This document shows positions 44,879 to 53,578 of a DNA stretch of 64,000 nucleotides, piece after piece. Each line of letters begins with the position of its first letter. Position 1 is the first letter of the stretch. The stretch is from Henriciella sp. AS95. Its GTDB lineage: Bacteria; Pseudomonadota; Alphaproteobacteria; Caulobacterales; Hyphomonadaceae. The DNA is taken from assembly GCF_038900055.1 (NCBI RefSeq), contig NZ_JBBMQM010000001.1, positions 3,162,001 to 3,226,000 on the forward strand. Direction: 5' to 3'. A program made the position numbers and the translations under genes. The notes beneath the pieces are model-generated. The model did no database searches and was not told the DNA's origin. It saw only the letters and a program-made list of their open reading frames with translations.

Positions 44879-46114
44879 ATGGTAGAAACGCCCCAAGAGT
44901 ATCAGAGCCAATTTCGTCGCCTATGGGTACCGTGCATGATGGTTGCATTGGCCGTTGCCTTTCAGGCCGCGACCTATGGCATCCTGATGTATAGTTTTAC
45001 CTTCTGGGTTGACCCCTGGATGACGGAGTTCGAGACAAATCGAAGCCGTGTCATGGCCGTCATTTCCGCTCACACGATCGCTATGGGCATCGCGGCTGTT
45101 TTCCTGGGGCGCTGGATCGACCGTATTAAAGCGCGGCTCGCGCTGACGATCGGACTGATCTGCCTGTGTTGTGGGCTCGCGATCATCTCAATCGTCAACA
45201 ACATATGGCTCATCATGGCCGTATACGTTGTTATCATGCCTTTCGCCGCCGTCTTTGCTGGCCCGCTAATGGCGATGTCCCTGATCGCGCGGAATGTCCG
45301 CTCGCGCCAGGGTCTGGCCTTCGGGATCACCTCCATGGGCACATCGATCGGCGGAGTGGCATTTCCCTTTATCGTAACCAGCCTGACAACCAGTATCGGC
45401 TGGAGAGAAACGCATTTGTGGCTTGCCGTCGCCATCGCCCTGCTCCTCATTCCGATCGGCTGGATCATATTGTCCTTCGAGCAATACGAACCCCGCAAGA
45501 GCACCAGCACCGCAGCGCAGAGCCGGTCAGAGACGCTGAGCATTATCAAGACGCGTCATTTCTGGATCCTGTCAGTATCGTACTTTGCGATTGCGTTGGT
45601 GTTCAGCGGCCTCCAATTCAACCTCCGCCCCTTTGCTAGCGACCTAGGCCTTACCGTCGAGCAAACCGCGATGATTGCGTCGAGCATTGCGCTCGCAATG
45701 GTGGTTGGGAAGCTCGGCACGGGTCTTCTGATGGATCATTTCGATAATCGGGTTCTTTTTGCCGGGGGCGCAACCTTGCTGGCGGGCGCCGTCACATTGA
45801 TCATGCTCGGCGCCAGCTTTGAATCGATGATCGTGGGTTTTTCGCTGTTGGGTGCGGGGTCCGGCGCTTTTCTGCCTCTCAAGGGAGCGCTCTTCTCACA
45901 AGCTTTCGGCGCCGCCTCGATCGGCCGTGCGATGGGACTGGCCCAACCGATTATAACGCTCTACGCGCTCAGCCCTCTGCTCGGTGGCTGGTTGCGGGAC
46001 GCAACGGGCAGCTATGCGCCCTTCCTCATCATCGTGCTTGGCGTTTCGCTCCTGACAATTCCATTGATAATCGCGGGACCGAATTCCAGACGGCCTCGCC
46101 CAGCTATTCAGTGA
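44879..46114 (+). CDS. MFS transporter
   Basis: 411 residues, twelve predicted membrane helices, with the MFS loop FLGRWIDRIKARLAL between helices 2 and 3 and GFSLLGAGSGAFLPLKGALFSQAFGAASIGRAMG in the second half, similar to monocarboxylate/oxalate-formate-type carriers. It follows the acyl-CoA dehydrogenase by 10 bp and precedes the sulfurtransferase by 6 bp, indicating one operon. Direction and substrate unknown. Confidence 0.87.
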   Translation: MVETPQEYQSQFRRLWVPCMMVALAVAFQAATYGILMYSFTFWVDPWMTEFETNRSRVMAVISAHTIAMGIAAVFLGRWIDRIKARLALTIGLICLCCGLAIISIVNNIWLIMAVYVVIMPFAAVFAGPLMAMSLIARNVRSRQGLAFGITSMGTSIGGVAFPFIVTSLTTSIGWRETHLWLAVAIALLLIPIGWIILSFEQYEPRKSTSTAAQSRSETLSIIKTRHFWILSVSYFAIALVFSGLQFNLRPFASDLGLTVEQTAMIASSIALAMVVGKLGTGLLMDHFDNRVLFAGGATLLAGAVTLIMLGASFESMIVGFSLLGAGSGAFLPLKGALFSQAFGAASIGRAMGLAQPIITLYALSPLLGGWLRDATGSYAPFLIIVLGVSLLTIPLIIAGPNSRRPRPAIQ

Positions 46115-46120
46115 TATCCC

Positions 46121-47017
46121 ATGCCCAGCACACTCCATCCCCGTTCGGCTGACGCGATGCTCATTTCTACGAGCGCGCTAGCCGATATTTATCAACAACC
46201 GGACGTGCGGGTGCTCGACGCAACCGTGCACATCCATCAGCGCGAGAACGGCAAAAGCGGGGCTCATAGTGGGAAAGCCTCGTTCGAGCAGTCCCACATT
46301 CCCGGCGCTCATTTTGTTGATGTCCTGAAGGATCTGTCTGACCTTCGAAAGCCCAATCGGTTTGCCATGCTGGACGAGGTCACCTTCTCTTCGCGAATGG
46401 CCGCATTGGGCATCAAGTCCGACAGTCATGTCATCGTCTACTCCGCGACCAGCATCGCCTGGGCGACGCGCGTCTGGTGGTTATTGAAATATCACGGGTT
46501 CGAGAAGGTGTCGGTTCTCGATGGCGGGTTCGCGAAATGGCTCGCCGAAGATCGCCCCGTCGAGAGCGGTGCCGCGGCGCCGTCAGCTGGCGAATTCGAC
46601 CCCTGTCTCAACCACTCCCGGATCGCCGTCCGCTCGGATGTTCAACAAGCTAATGCATCGTCTTGTCCCGTGATTGTCGACGTGCTGGCGCCAGAGCACT
46701 ATCGCGGCGAAAGTGGAGATCCATTTAGTTTCGGACGCCCAGGGCACATTGCAGGCGCGATCAATCTGCCGAGCGATCAGCTCATGAATGTCCAGACGGG
46801 CGAGGTCTTGCCGGCCGATAAAATTCGCGCCCTGACGAGGCCAATCCTAGGGTCGCTCGACACTCCCGTGATCACGTATTGCGGAGGCGGCATTGCGGCG
46901 ACACAAGTCGCATTTGCATTGGAACTGGCTGGTTTCACCGACGTGCGCGTCTATGACGGCTCACTATCCGAATGGGCGGCAAATCCAGACCTTCCCATGG
47001 AAACCGGCGAAGCTTGA
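46121..47017 (+). CDS. Sulfurtransferase with tandem rhodanese domains
   Basis: 298 residues: inactive N-terminal rhodanese domain (about 15-140, with HIPGAHFVDVLKDLSD) and active C-terminal domain (about 165-295) carrying Cys254 in the loop CGGGIAAT. Thiosulfate or 3-mercaptopyruvate sulfurtransferase activity is expected; the loop alone does not decide between them. Why it is co-transcribed with an acyl-CoA dehydrogenase and transporter is unclear. A start at 46157 is also possible because the first ATG lacks a ribosome site. Confidence 0.9.
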   Translation: MPSTLHPRSADAMLISTSALADIYQQPDVRVLDATVHIHQRENGKSGAHSGKASFEQSHIPGAHFVDVLKDLSDLRKPNRFAMLDEVTFSSRMAALGIKSDSHVIVYSATSIAWATRVWWLLKYHGFEKVSVLDGGFAKWLAEDRPVESGAAAPSAGEFDPCLNHSRIAVRSDVQQANASSCPVIVDVLAPEHYRGESGDPFSFGRPGHIAGAINLPSDQLMNVQTGEVLPADKIRALTRPILGSLDTPVITYCGGGIAATQVAFALELAGFTDVRVYDGSLSEWAANPDLPMETGEA

Positions 47018-47041
47018 ATGCGCCGCCAGGTGCATTCAAGC
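47012..47041. terminator. Hairpin between convergent sulfurtransferase and Rieske genes
   Basis: 10-bp perfect stem GCTTGAATGC / GCATTCAAGC with a 10-nt loop, spanning the sulfurtransferase stop codon. No U-tract, so efficiency is doubtful. Confidence 0.45.
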
Positions 47042-47062
47042 CCGCAGGGTCCAAGTCTACGC

Positions 47063-48262
47063 TCAGGCTTCGAGCGCCGCATCAATTCCTTCATAAAACA
47101 GCGGTATGGCGGACTCCATCCCACAATAAATGACGTCTGGAATAGCCCCGGAGGCCAGCCCGATCTGGCACGTTTCTGACGCCTTGAAATCTTCATTGCC
47201 GAAGACATCCTGGATCACTTCATAGGACTTGGCATAAAGCTCTTCCGCCTTTGCGTTATCCGGTTTTGAGTCCGTCAGCATGTAGTAGTCGACCGAAGAT
47301 TTCCCGGCGCCGCGCGGCATAATGATCATGACGCTCGTATAGTACGGGCTCGTGATAACGACGGTATTGGGAAACAGATTATAGGCGTGCGTGACATATT
47401 TCCGGATATTGAGATCCGGCATGTTGATGACCTCTGGCGTGAAATCGCCTCGTCCACTCGTCTGACGAATGTCGCGGCCGAACCGCTCCTGAACGCCCAC
47501 GACATCTGCGAACATATCCATGCCGAGAGGGCCAATCGATTTCACATGCAAACGCTGAACATGATACCCTTCAAGGAACGGCTCCATCACCAGTTTCCAG
47601 TTGGCCTCCAGCTCAAAGCGCCGATAGCCGTACATGTGCATACCGGGCAATTTGAGGCAGTCGAAATCGTCTGAAATCTGTTGATTCACGGCCGAAAAAT
47701 CGCCCTCGGAATCCGGGTTCAATATCCCCCAGATGATACCGCCAGCCTCCAGGCTTGGAAGCTCGCGTAGCGGGCGCTCGGATTTTTCAAAATCGGCGTA
47801 TGTCTCTTCTCTTGGCACGCCGCGAACCGCGCCATCCAGACCGAACGTCCAGGCATGATATGGACACGTCACCGACCCGGCTTTCTTGGCGCCGCACCCT
47901 TCGTGCAGCAAAGCGCCTTTGTGCGTGCACGCATTCAGAAAGGCTCTCAGCACACCCTGCTTATCGCGGGTCAGAAGAACCGGTACGCCATAGCCGTCCA
48001 GCGCAAGAATGCTCCCATTTGCCGGAATGGCAGAGGAAGGCGCCAAGGGTACCGGCTGGCGACGGAAAATCTTCTCCTGCTCCAGTTGATAATGATCTTC
48101 GCTCAGAAAATATGAAGCTGGCCGGCGCGCAGACAGTTTTTCGGCAACCGAGTCTTCGTGTGCGGGAATACTCTTTATAGCCTGAATCTGGCTGTCATTG
48201 AGCTCATCGATTGAAAGTCCGTACTTAGGTCCCGTGCGCTGTTTTTCTTTGGTGGTCAGCAT
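47063..48262 (-). CDS. Rieske non-heme iron oxygenase, alpha subunit
   Basis: 399 residues from ATG 48262 (GGAAGGGAG upstream); a TTG further out lies inside the operator and is rejected. Rieske ligands C112-x-H114 and C133-x2-H136 (NACTHKGALL...VTCPYHAWTF), mononuclear-iron histidines H234 and H239 (EGYHVQRLHVKS). It is a clear paralogue of the 27.4-28.6 kb oxygenase. Again no beta subunit, ferredoxin or reductase is nearby, suggesting alpha-only enzymes sharing a distant reductase. It marks the right end of the operator-bearing cluster. Confidence 0.92.
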   Translation of the reverse strand: MLTTKEKQRTGPKYGLSIDELNDSQIQAIKSIPAHEDSVAEKLSARRPASYFLSEDHYQLEQEKIFRRQPVPLAPSSAIPANGSILALDGYGVPVLLTRDKQGVLRAFLNACTHKGALLHEGCGAKKAGSVTCPYHAWTFGLDGAVRGVPREETYADFEKSERPLRELPSLEAGGIIWGILNPDSEGDFSAVNQQISDDFDCLKLPGMHMYGYRRFELEANWKLVMEPFLEGYHVQRLHVKSIGPLGMDMFADVVGVQERFGRDIRQTSGRGDFTPEVINMPDLNIRKYVTHAYNLFPNTVVITSPYYTSVMIIMPRGAGKSSVDYYMLTDSKPDNAKAEELYAKSYEVIQDVFGNEDFKASETCQIGLASGAIPDVIYCGMESAIPLFYEGIDAALEA

Positions 48263-48288
48263 TCCCGTGTCTCCCTTCCTGAGATAAT

Positions 48289-48301
48289 CTAATGACAATA
48301 G
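48289..48301 (-). promoter_or_regulatory. 13-bp operator candidate, copy 12
   Basis: CTAATGACAATAG, 27 bp upstream of the Rieske oxygenase start; the rightmost copy seen. Confidence 0.6.
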
Positions 48302-48367
48302 ATAAAATCAGGAAAGGCGGTCGATAAGTAGAATTACCTAGCTGGAAAGGGGTCGGCGTGATGCTGC

Positions 48368-50716
48368 CTAGTTCGGCGGGCAGAGCTGCTGCAGATCAGG
48401 CGGAACGTCCGCTTCGGCTGAGTCAGACGCCATCAGGGCCACAGCCTCGTCCACAACAGCGCAAGCGGAACCAGAGGCCTCGCCGGAGGCCAATAGCTGC
48501 GCCTTCACGATCAAACCATCAAAGGCAATCTGATCATAGAACCGGTCATCGGGATGCTGAGCGATGAGTGAGCGCGAAAGCGCCACGCTTTCCTCGATGG
48601 CTGCCAGGGCCTGATCGATATCGCCAGCCAGTTGAAATGCCCTCGCCAAAGCGATCAGCATGCGCGCCAGCCCCTCGACACCGCCCGCATCTTCAGGGTC
48701 GGCCTCTGCGATCTGGCGCGCAAGCGCGACGGACCTCTGGGCGGCCGCCACGGCTTCGGGACCAGCCTCCATATTGCGATAGGCATGCGCCAGTTTGGAA
48801 TAGCCGACCATGAGCTGAGTGAGCTGATAATAGTTTTCGGGTTCGGCCTCGAGCATCGCTTCGCGGTACGCGATCGCCTTGTTGGCCGCTTCAGCCGCCT
48901 CTTTGCCGCGACCGAGATCGTTCAGGATTTCAGCTTGTTGTGACTGGAGATAGGCGCCCATTTCCTCGCCGCCGCCAAGACGTTCATACATGTCTGGGGT
49001 GAGCGTCGGCAACCACTCGTCCAGAAACCTTGTTGCGTCTTCGAGGCGCTCTTCGGCCATGAGGATTTGCAAGAGGTCTGTGCGCGCACTCCACAAGTGG
49101 CGCAAAAAAGGACGCTCATCGGCGTTTTCCATCGCCAGCCCTTTTTCGGCCAGCGCCGTGGTCTCTGCATTCAGGGCGAGAGCAGCCTCAGCATCGCCCT
49201 CATAGTTGAGCATCTGCATGGTCTGCATGCGCTTGACCATGACTAGTTCGGCCAGCGCTTCTGCGTTCTGCGGCGAGGCGGCCAGCGCGCGTTTGAACGA
49301 GACTTCGGCATTCGCCAGCATTTCGCCAGATGTCTCCAGGTCACCAAAGTTTGCGACGCCAATTCCGCCATAGAGATCAGACAGCCTGAACTGGATGGTT
49401 CCGATTTCGAACAGCACGTCTTCGGGCGCTGTCTCGTCGAGCGCGAGCGCGTCGACATAGGTCTGGACGAGATCGGCGAGGCTCTTTCGGGGCTCTAGTG
49501 TGCCAGCGACTTTGTCGAACGAGTCGTAGACGTCGAAGATCAGCGAGTTGCTGAGCGTGCGCGCTTGCGTGAAGCGTGCATTTGCGTCGGCAAGCGCCCG
49601 CTCTGCGCGGTTGTACTGGACGAGCGTGACCACGAGGGCGAAGGCGAGCCCGGAAACGGCAAGCGTGCCAAGCGTAACAGCAAGCTGGCGGCGGTGCAGG
49701 AATTTTCTGAACCGGTAGCGGGCGCCGCCGGGCATGGCCTCGACGGGGCGGTTCGCGATGTAATTGTCTATATCATCGACCAGTGCGTCGATGCTGGGAT
49801 AACGGTCTGCGGGATCGGCAGCGCTGGCCTGATCTATGATTGATCGCAATTCCTGGTCAGGATTGTCAAAAAGATCGGCGAGCAACCGGCCCAGTGAATA
49901 TATGTCTGAGAGCGTATTGGCGGCAGCGCCCTGACGTCGCTCGGGTGCCGCGTAGCCTGGCGTAAAGCTCATCGATGCAATGGTCGCACTGCCACCCTCG
50001 CTCGGTTCTGCTGCGGCGCTGATGTCGTGCGGCTTTGCAATGCCGAAATCGATAAGCTTCACGACACCGTCATGCGTAACGAGAACATTTGATGGGGTGA
50101 TATCGCGATGAACGATCAGGTTCTGGTGCGCATGTCCGATCGCACTACAAATCGATGCGAACAATGAAAGCCTGGCGAGCTTGTCGAGATGATTGGCATC
50201 GGCCCATTCAAGCACCGGATCGCCGTCGACATACTCCATCACAATATATGGCGATCCATCATCCATGTAACCGCCATCGAAGAGCCGCGCGATGTTGGGG
50301 TGATTGAGGCTTGCCAGAATTTGTCGTTCGCGGCCGAACCGCTCAGCCAGCGATATTCGCATGGCGCCTGCGCGAATGACCTTTATGGCAACGCGGTGCT
50401 CAAAATCTCCGGCGTCGCGCTCGCCAAGATAGACAGCGCCCATACCGCCGCGGCCTATCAATTCGGAAATTCTGTAGGCACCGATTTTCTCCGGGGGGGC
50501 AGCTTCATCAGGATCAAAGCTGTCCTTGCCAGCGCCGCCCGTCGCCAACACTGTCCGGCCGCTATCGGCATCGAGCAAGGCGAGTGTTCTCAGAAACAGG
50601 AGCTGGTTGTCACCGCATCGGTCTCGTAGCCAGCCGACACGCTCACCGCTGGGCTGATCAAGCGCCTGATCCATGATCAACATGGCTTCGCGCTCAATCG
50701 TATCTGGTTCACTCAC
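48368..50716 (-). CDS. Serine/threonine protein kinase with TM helix and TPR-like region
   Basis: 782 residues; GTG start at 50716 overlaps the sigma-factor stop (GTGA). Kinase domain about 80-325: glycine loop GRGGMGAVY, K112 in VAIKVI, catalytic loop HRDITPSNV with D205, DFG D223, and YAAPE. The usual Lys of HRDLKP is Thr207. A membrane helix (about 345-365) is followed by some 400 residues of alanine-rich helical repeats, TPR-like, presumably extracytoplasmic sensing or scaffolding. Kinases of this build are often paired with ECF-type sigma factors, as here, and may control the sigma factor by phosphorylation. Autophosphorylation is not evident from sequence. Confidence 0.88.
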   Translation of the reverse strand: MSEPDTIEREAMLIMDQALDQPSGERVGWLRDRCGDNQLLFLRTLALLDADSGRTVLATGGAGKDSFDPDEAAPPEKIGAYRISELIGRGGMGAVYLGERDAGDFEHRVAIKVIRAGAMRISLAERFGRERQILASLNHPNIARLFDGGYMDDGSPYIVMEYVDGDPVLEWADANHLDKLARLSLFASICSAIGHAHQNLIVHRDITPSNVLVTHDGVVKLIDFGIAKPHDISAAAEPSEGGSATIASMSFTPGYAAPERRQGAAANTLSDIYSLGRLLADLFDNPDQELRSIIDQASAADPADRYPSIDALVDDIDNYIANRPVEAMPGGARYRFRKFLHRRQLAVTLGTLAVSGLAFALVVTLVQYNRAERALADANARFTQARTLSNSLIFDVYDSFDKVAGTLEPRKSLADLVQTYVDALALDETAPEDVLFEIGTIQFRLSDLYGGIGVANFGDLETSGEMLANAEVSFKRALAASPQNAEALAELVMVKRMQTMQMLNYEGDAEAALALNAETTALAEKGLAMENADERPFLRHLWSARTDLLQILMAEERLEDATRFLDEWLPTLTPDMYERLGGGEEMGAYLQSQQAEILNDLGRGKEAAEAANKAIAYREAMLEAEPENYYQLTQLMVGYSKLAHAYRNMEAGPEAVAAAQRSVALARQIAEADPEDAGGVEGLARMLIALARAFQLAGDIDQALAAIEESVALSRSLIAQHPDDRFYDQIAFDGLIVKAQLLASGEASGSACAVVDEAVALMASDSAEADVPPDLQQLCPPN

Positions 50717-51273
50717 CGCGGATCCGCCGCCATCGCATCAACAAGCCAGGCGCGCGCAACGCGCCACTGGCGTTTAATCGTGGACTCTGAAGTTCCGATG
50801 ACTTCGGCGATTTCCGGCACGGTGAGCCCACCGAAATAGCGAAGCTCGACAATGTCGGCTTTCTCACTGTCGAGCGCATTGAGCCGAATGAGCGATTTCT
50901 CCAACACATCAAAATCAAGCCGGTTGGGTTGGCCTTCGATCCGCGTAACGAGCGTCACCTTCTTGTGATGACGTTTGTCCGAATTCTTCCGGCGCGCATT
51001 GTCGATCAGGATGCGGCGCATCGCGCGGGCGGCCAAAGCCAGAAAGTGCGACTTGTCGGCCCACTCAATCTGGTCAAGCTGGATCAGGCGTATGGCGGCC
51101 TCGCTGACGAGGTCACCGGTCGAAAGCGAGCTGTTACGCTCCGCCCGGAGCATCGCGGCCGAGACCTGCAGCAGCTCTGAATACAATGCATCAAAGAGGG
51201 CGTCACGGGCGTCGAGATCGCCCGCTCGCCAGCCCTTCAGAAGTTCCTTGCAGTCGCTCTTGGTAGCAGTCAT
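50713..51273 (-). CDS. ECF-type RNA polymerase sigma factor (TIGR02999-like)
   Basis: 186 residues. Region 2 is about 20-95 (GDLVSEAAIRLIQLDQIEWADKSHFLALAARAMRRILIDNAR) and region 4 helix-turn-helix about 130-180 (LRYFGGLTVPEIAEVIGTSESTIKRQWRVARAWL). This matches the TIGR02999/Sig-70_X6 branch, often found beside TPR-type Ser/Thr kinases and without a classical anti-sigma factor. Coupled by overlap to the kinase gene. Divergent (148 bp) from the SPFH/FHA/kinase operon, which is its most obvious candidate target besides itself. Confidence 0.9.
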   Translation of the reverse strand: MTATKSDCKELLKGWRAGDLDARDALFDALYSELLQVSAAMLRAERNSSLSTGDLVSEAAIRLIQLDQIEWADKSHFLALAARAMRRILIDNARRKNSDKRHHKKVTLVTRIEGQPNRLDFDVLEKSLIRLNALDSEKADIVELRYFGGLTVPEIAEVIGTSESTIKRQWRVARAWLVDAMAADPR

Positions 51274-51421
51274 TGCACATTCATCCCTCGCCCGACACTA
51301 GGCCTCGTTCGAGATCTGATGCAAGCGCCGCACCATTCGGAAAAACTTTTTAGCCCGCTCGTGACCCGATTTCCGGCAAAGTGACGCCTCTGTCCATGAA
51401 CCAACCTTTTTGAGGAATGTC

Positions 51422-51970
51422 ATGGAAGACGCGATCAATTCAATTCCCGAGGAAGCCTGGCCGCTTCTAGATGCACTGCTGCTGATCACCTGTGTCGTCA
51501 CTGCCCTGTGGCTGATCTGGGTCATCTTTGTCAGCTGGCGGCGTAAGGCGTCAAACCTGACAAGCGTGCGCGGTGCATCCGCCAATCGTCGGGCCTCGCC
51601 AGACTTTCTCGAGGTCGATGAGAAAGCCCGCAAGGCCGCCATCGCTCGCGGGGAAGCCTATGACAAGGTTCTCGACAAGCGAGATGCAACCGAGGCCGCT
51701 GAAGCGCGTCGTGAGTTGCGTCGCAAAGAGAGCATGGTCTCTCGCGCCGGACGTCTGATCTCATTTGCCATGGCGCTCTTTTCCCTGGCGACGATGGTCT
51801 CCGGCACGCTGTTCCAGGTGTCGGTCATGGGTCGCTACTGGGAGCAGTATTCAGCCGGCGAGCGCCTCATGGCTGTCATCCAGGAACACCCGATCGGCGT
51901 GGCTGTCACCGTCGCCGTCATTCTCTTCAACATCGTGACCTTCGTCACCAACCGTAAGTGGGAGGGCTAA
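51422..51970 (+). CDS. Membrane protein, first gene of the SPFH/FHA/kinase operon
   Basis: 182 residues from ATG 51422 (TTGAGGA upstream). Three hydrophobic segments: about 16-39 (LDALLLITCVVTALWLIWVIFVSW), about 116-141 (LISFAMALFSLATMVSGTLFQV) and about 155-176 (HPIGVAVTVAVILFNIVTFVT). A charged, alanine-rich, probably coiled-coil stretch (about 42-110, EVDEKARKAAIARGEAYDK...EAARRELRRKES-like) lies between helices 1 and 2 on the cytoplasmic side. I do not recognise the family. It is 3 bp from the SPFH gene, so it probably forms its membrane anchor. Confidence 0.8.
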   Translation: MEDAINSIPEEAWPLLDALLLITCVVTALWLIWVIFVSWRRKASNLTSVRGASANRRASPDFLEVDEKARKAAIARGEAYDKVLDKRDATEAAEARRELRRKESMVSRAGRLISFAMALFSLATMVSGTLFQVSVMGRYWEQYSAGERLMAVIQEHPIGVAVTVAVILFNIVTFVTNRKWEG

Positions 51971-51973
51971 ATC

Positions 51974-53566
51974 ATGGCCTCTGAACCAATTGTCCTCAGC
52001 GATCCGCGCATGCTTGCAGAGTTCATGCGCCAGAGCGAATTCAAGGCCTTCTTCGAGAAGCGCTTTGCAGTCCCGCCAGATTATGCCGCGCTTCTGTTCA
52101 AGAATGGCCAGCTGATCGATGCCTTCAAAGGCGGTCACTTTTCGGTCGGCGGTCTGGTCGACAAGCTGAAAAGCATCGTTGGCGGATCGACGCACGTCTC
52201 CATGATGATCGCTGATCTGAAACCGTTCCAGCTCAAGACTGTCCTGAAAGCGACGAGCCGTGACCATGTGGACATTGCAGGCGTTGTCACCATCGAAATG
52301 CAAGTCAATCCGGACAAGCCGTCCAACATTCTCGGCATGATGCACGGCGTCGACCGTGCGCCGGGCGACGCAAATGATCTCGGGCGCAAGGCGCTGGCCA
52401 AGGCCGATGTCATGGACCGCATCCGCCCACACTTCTCCGACCGCATCTTTGAAGCCACACTTGGCCGGATGGATGCGAAGGATATTCGCGGCGACACTGG
52501 CCTGCAGGACAAGCTTCAGGCGGAAATGATGAAAGAGGTCGAGCGCGTTGTCGGCGATCTCGGTCTGATCGTTCGCTCCACGTCCATCGAATGGGCCCAG
52601 AACGCCGAGGAAGCTGCCGAGCAGGCCCGCGCAGAAGCCGAACGCCGCCAGAGAGAGGTCGAATACCAGATCGAAATGACCATGCGCCAAGCCGAACTGG
52701 TCAATGATGCGACCCAGTTCGAGATCAAGTCGAACCTCGAGCTTGCGAAACTGCAAAGCGCGACGGAAGACGAACTCAAGCACATGGCGCTCAACAGCGA
52801 GATCGAGTTCATCGACGCGCGCGAGAATGCCAAACGCCGCCAGGAACTGGAAGAACTCGACCACCAGATCGAGTTTGTGAAGCGCGAACGCGACGCGATG
52901 TTCGACGGCCAGCTCGCCTCAGCCCAGAACCAGACGGACCTGATCCGTATCCAGAAAGAGCAGCAGAAGCTCGACACAGAGATGGCTGCACTTCGCGAGC
53001 GGCATATGCAGGAGATGAAGAAATCCGGTGCGCTTTCCGAACTGGAAGTCGCCGAGATCGCGAACAAACAACAGCGCATCCACATTTCCGAACTGCAGGA
53101 AATAGAGCTGCGCGGCGACAAGGTTCGTGCCGAAATCAAGCGCATGGACCGCGAGCAGGAGCACAAGGGCAAGCTTGCTGAACTCAATATCCACAAGGAT
53201 ATGAGCGCAGAGCAGATCCTCGCGATCCAGGCCGGTCTCTCACCAGATGTGGCCCTCGTTCTGGCAGAGCGCGCGCGTGCTGAAACGTCTGCCAATCAGG
53301 ACAGCATGAACCTCATGCGTGAAATGGTCGAAGCGGCCCAGGCCTCGCAAATCCGCTCGGAATCGCAAGCCCGTGAAATGTTCAGCATGGGCATGACGGG
53401 TGCGGCTGGCGTCGCAGCCGGCGCTGGCGGTGGCCAGGCCCCTCAGGGCGCCATTGGAAACCAGGCCCAGGCATCAACGGAAACGATCGACTGCCCGAAA
53501 TGCAGCACCGCAGCGCCGGCCACTTCGAAGTTCTGCATGAAGTGCGGACACAAGCTGCGGACCTGA
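51974..53566 (+). CDS. SPFH/band-7-like coiled-coil protein with C-terminal zinc ribbon
   Basis: 530 residues. An N-terminal SPFH-like domain (about 25-205; VPPDYAALLFKNGQLIDAFKGG, then DLGLIVRSTSIEWAQ) is followed by a very long charged coiled coil (about 205-450, repeated EAERRQREVE, KRRQELEELDHQIEFVKRERDAM), an Ala/Gly-rich linker (about 475-500) and a zinc ribbon C507-x2-C510...C521-x2-C524 (DCPKCSTAAPATSKFCMKCG). No TM helix of its own. SPFH proteins oligomerise into membrane-associated scaffolds; the ribbon matches the one at the N-terminus of the operon kinase, suggesting a shared binding partner. Function unknown. Confidence 0.85.
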   Translation: MASEPIVLSDPRMLAEFMRQSEFKAFFEKRFAVPPDYAALLFKNGQLIDAFKGGHFSVGGLVDKLKSIVGGSTHVSMMIADLKPFQLKTVLKATSRDHVDIAGVVTIEMQVNPDKPSNILGMMHGVDRAPGDANDLGRKALAKADVMDRIRPHFSDRIFEATLGRMDAKDIRGDTGLQDKLQAEMMKEVERVVGDLGLIVRSTSIEWAQNAEEAAEQARAEAERRQREVEYQIEMTMRQAELVNDATQFEIKSNLELAKLQSATEDELKHMALNSEIEFIDARENAKRRQELEELDHQIEFVKRERDAMFDGQLASAQNQTDLIRIQKEQQKLDTEMAALRERHMQEMKKSGALSELEVAEIANKQQRIHISELQEIELRGDKVRAEIKRMDREQEHKGKLAELNIHKDMSAEQILAIQAGLSPDVALVLAERARAETSANQDSMNLMREMVEAAQASQIRSESQAREMFSMGMTGAAGVAAGAGGGQAPQGAIGNQAQASTETIDCPKCSTAAPATSKFCMKCGHKLRT

Positions 53567-53578
53567 GGAATGCTGACC

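Noticed and set aside
13413-48262. Calling the cluster a steroid/bile-acid degradation pathway
   Set aside because: The DUF35/thiolase pair and acyl-CoA dehydrogenases are suggestive, but no ketosteroid dehydrogenase, KshA/KshB pair that I can identify, or meta-cleavage enzymes are present.
51851-52864. A 337-codon minus-strand open frame
   Set aside because: Antisense to the SPFH gene, Phe/Leu/Asp-rich composition expected from reading coiled-coil codons backwards.
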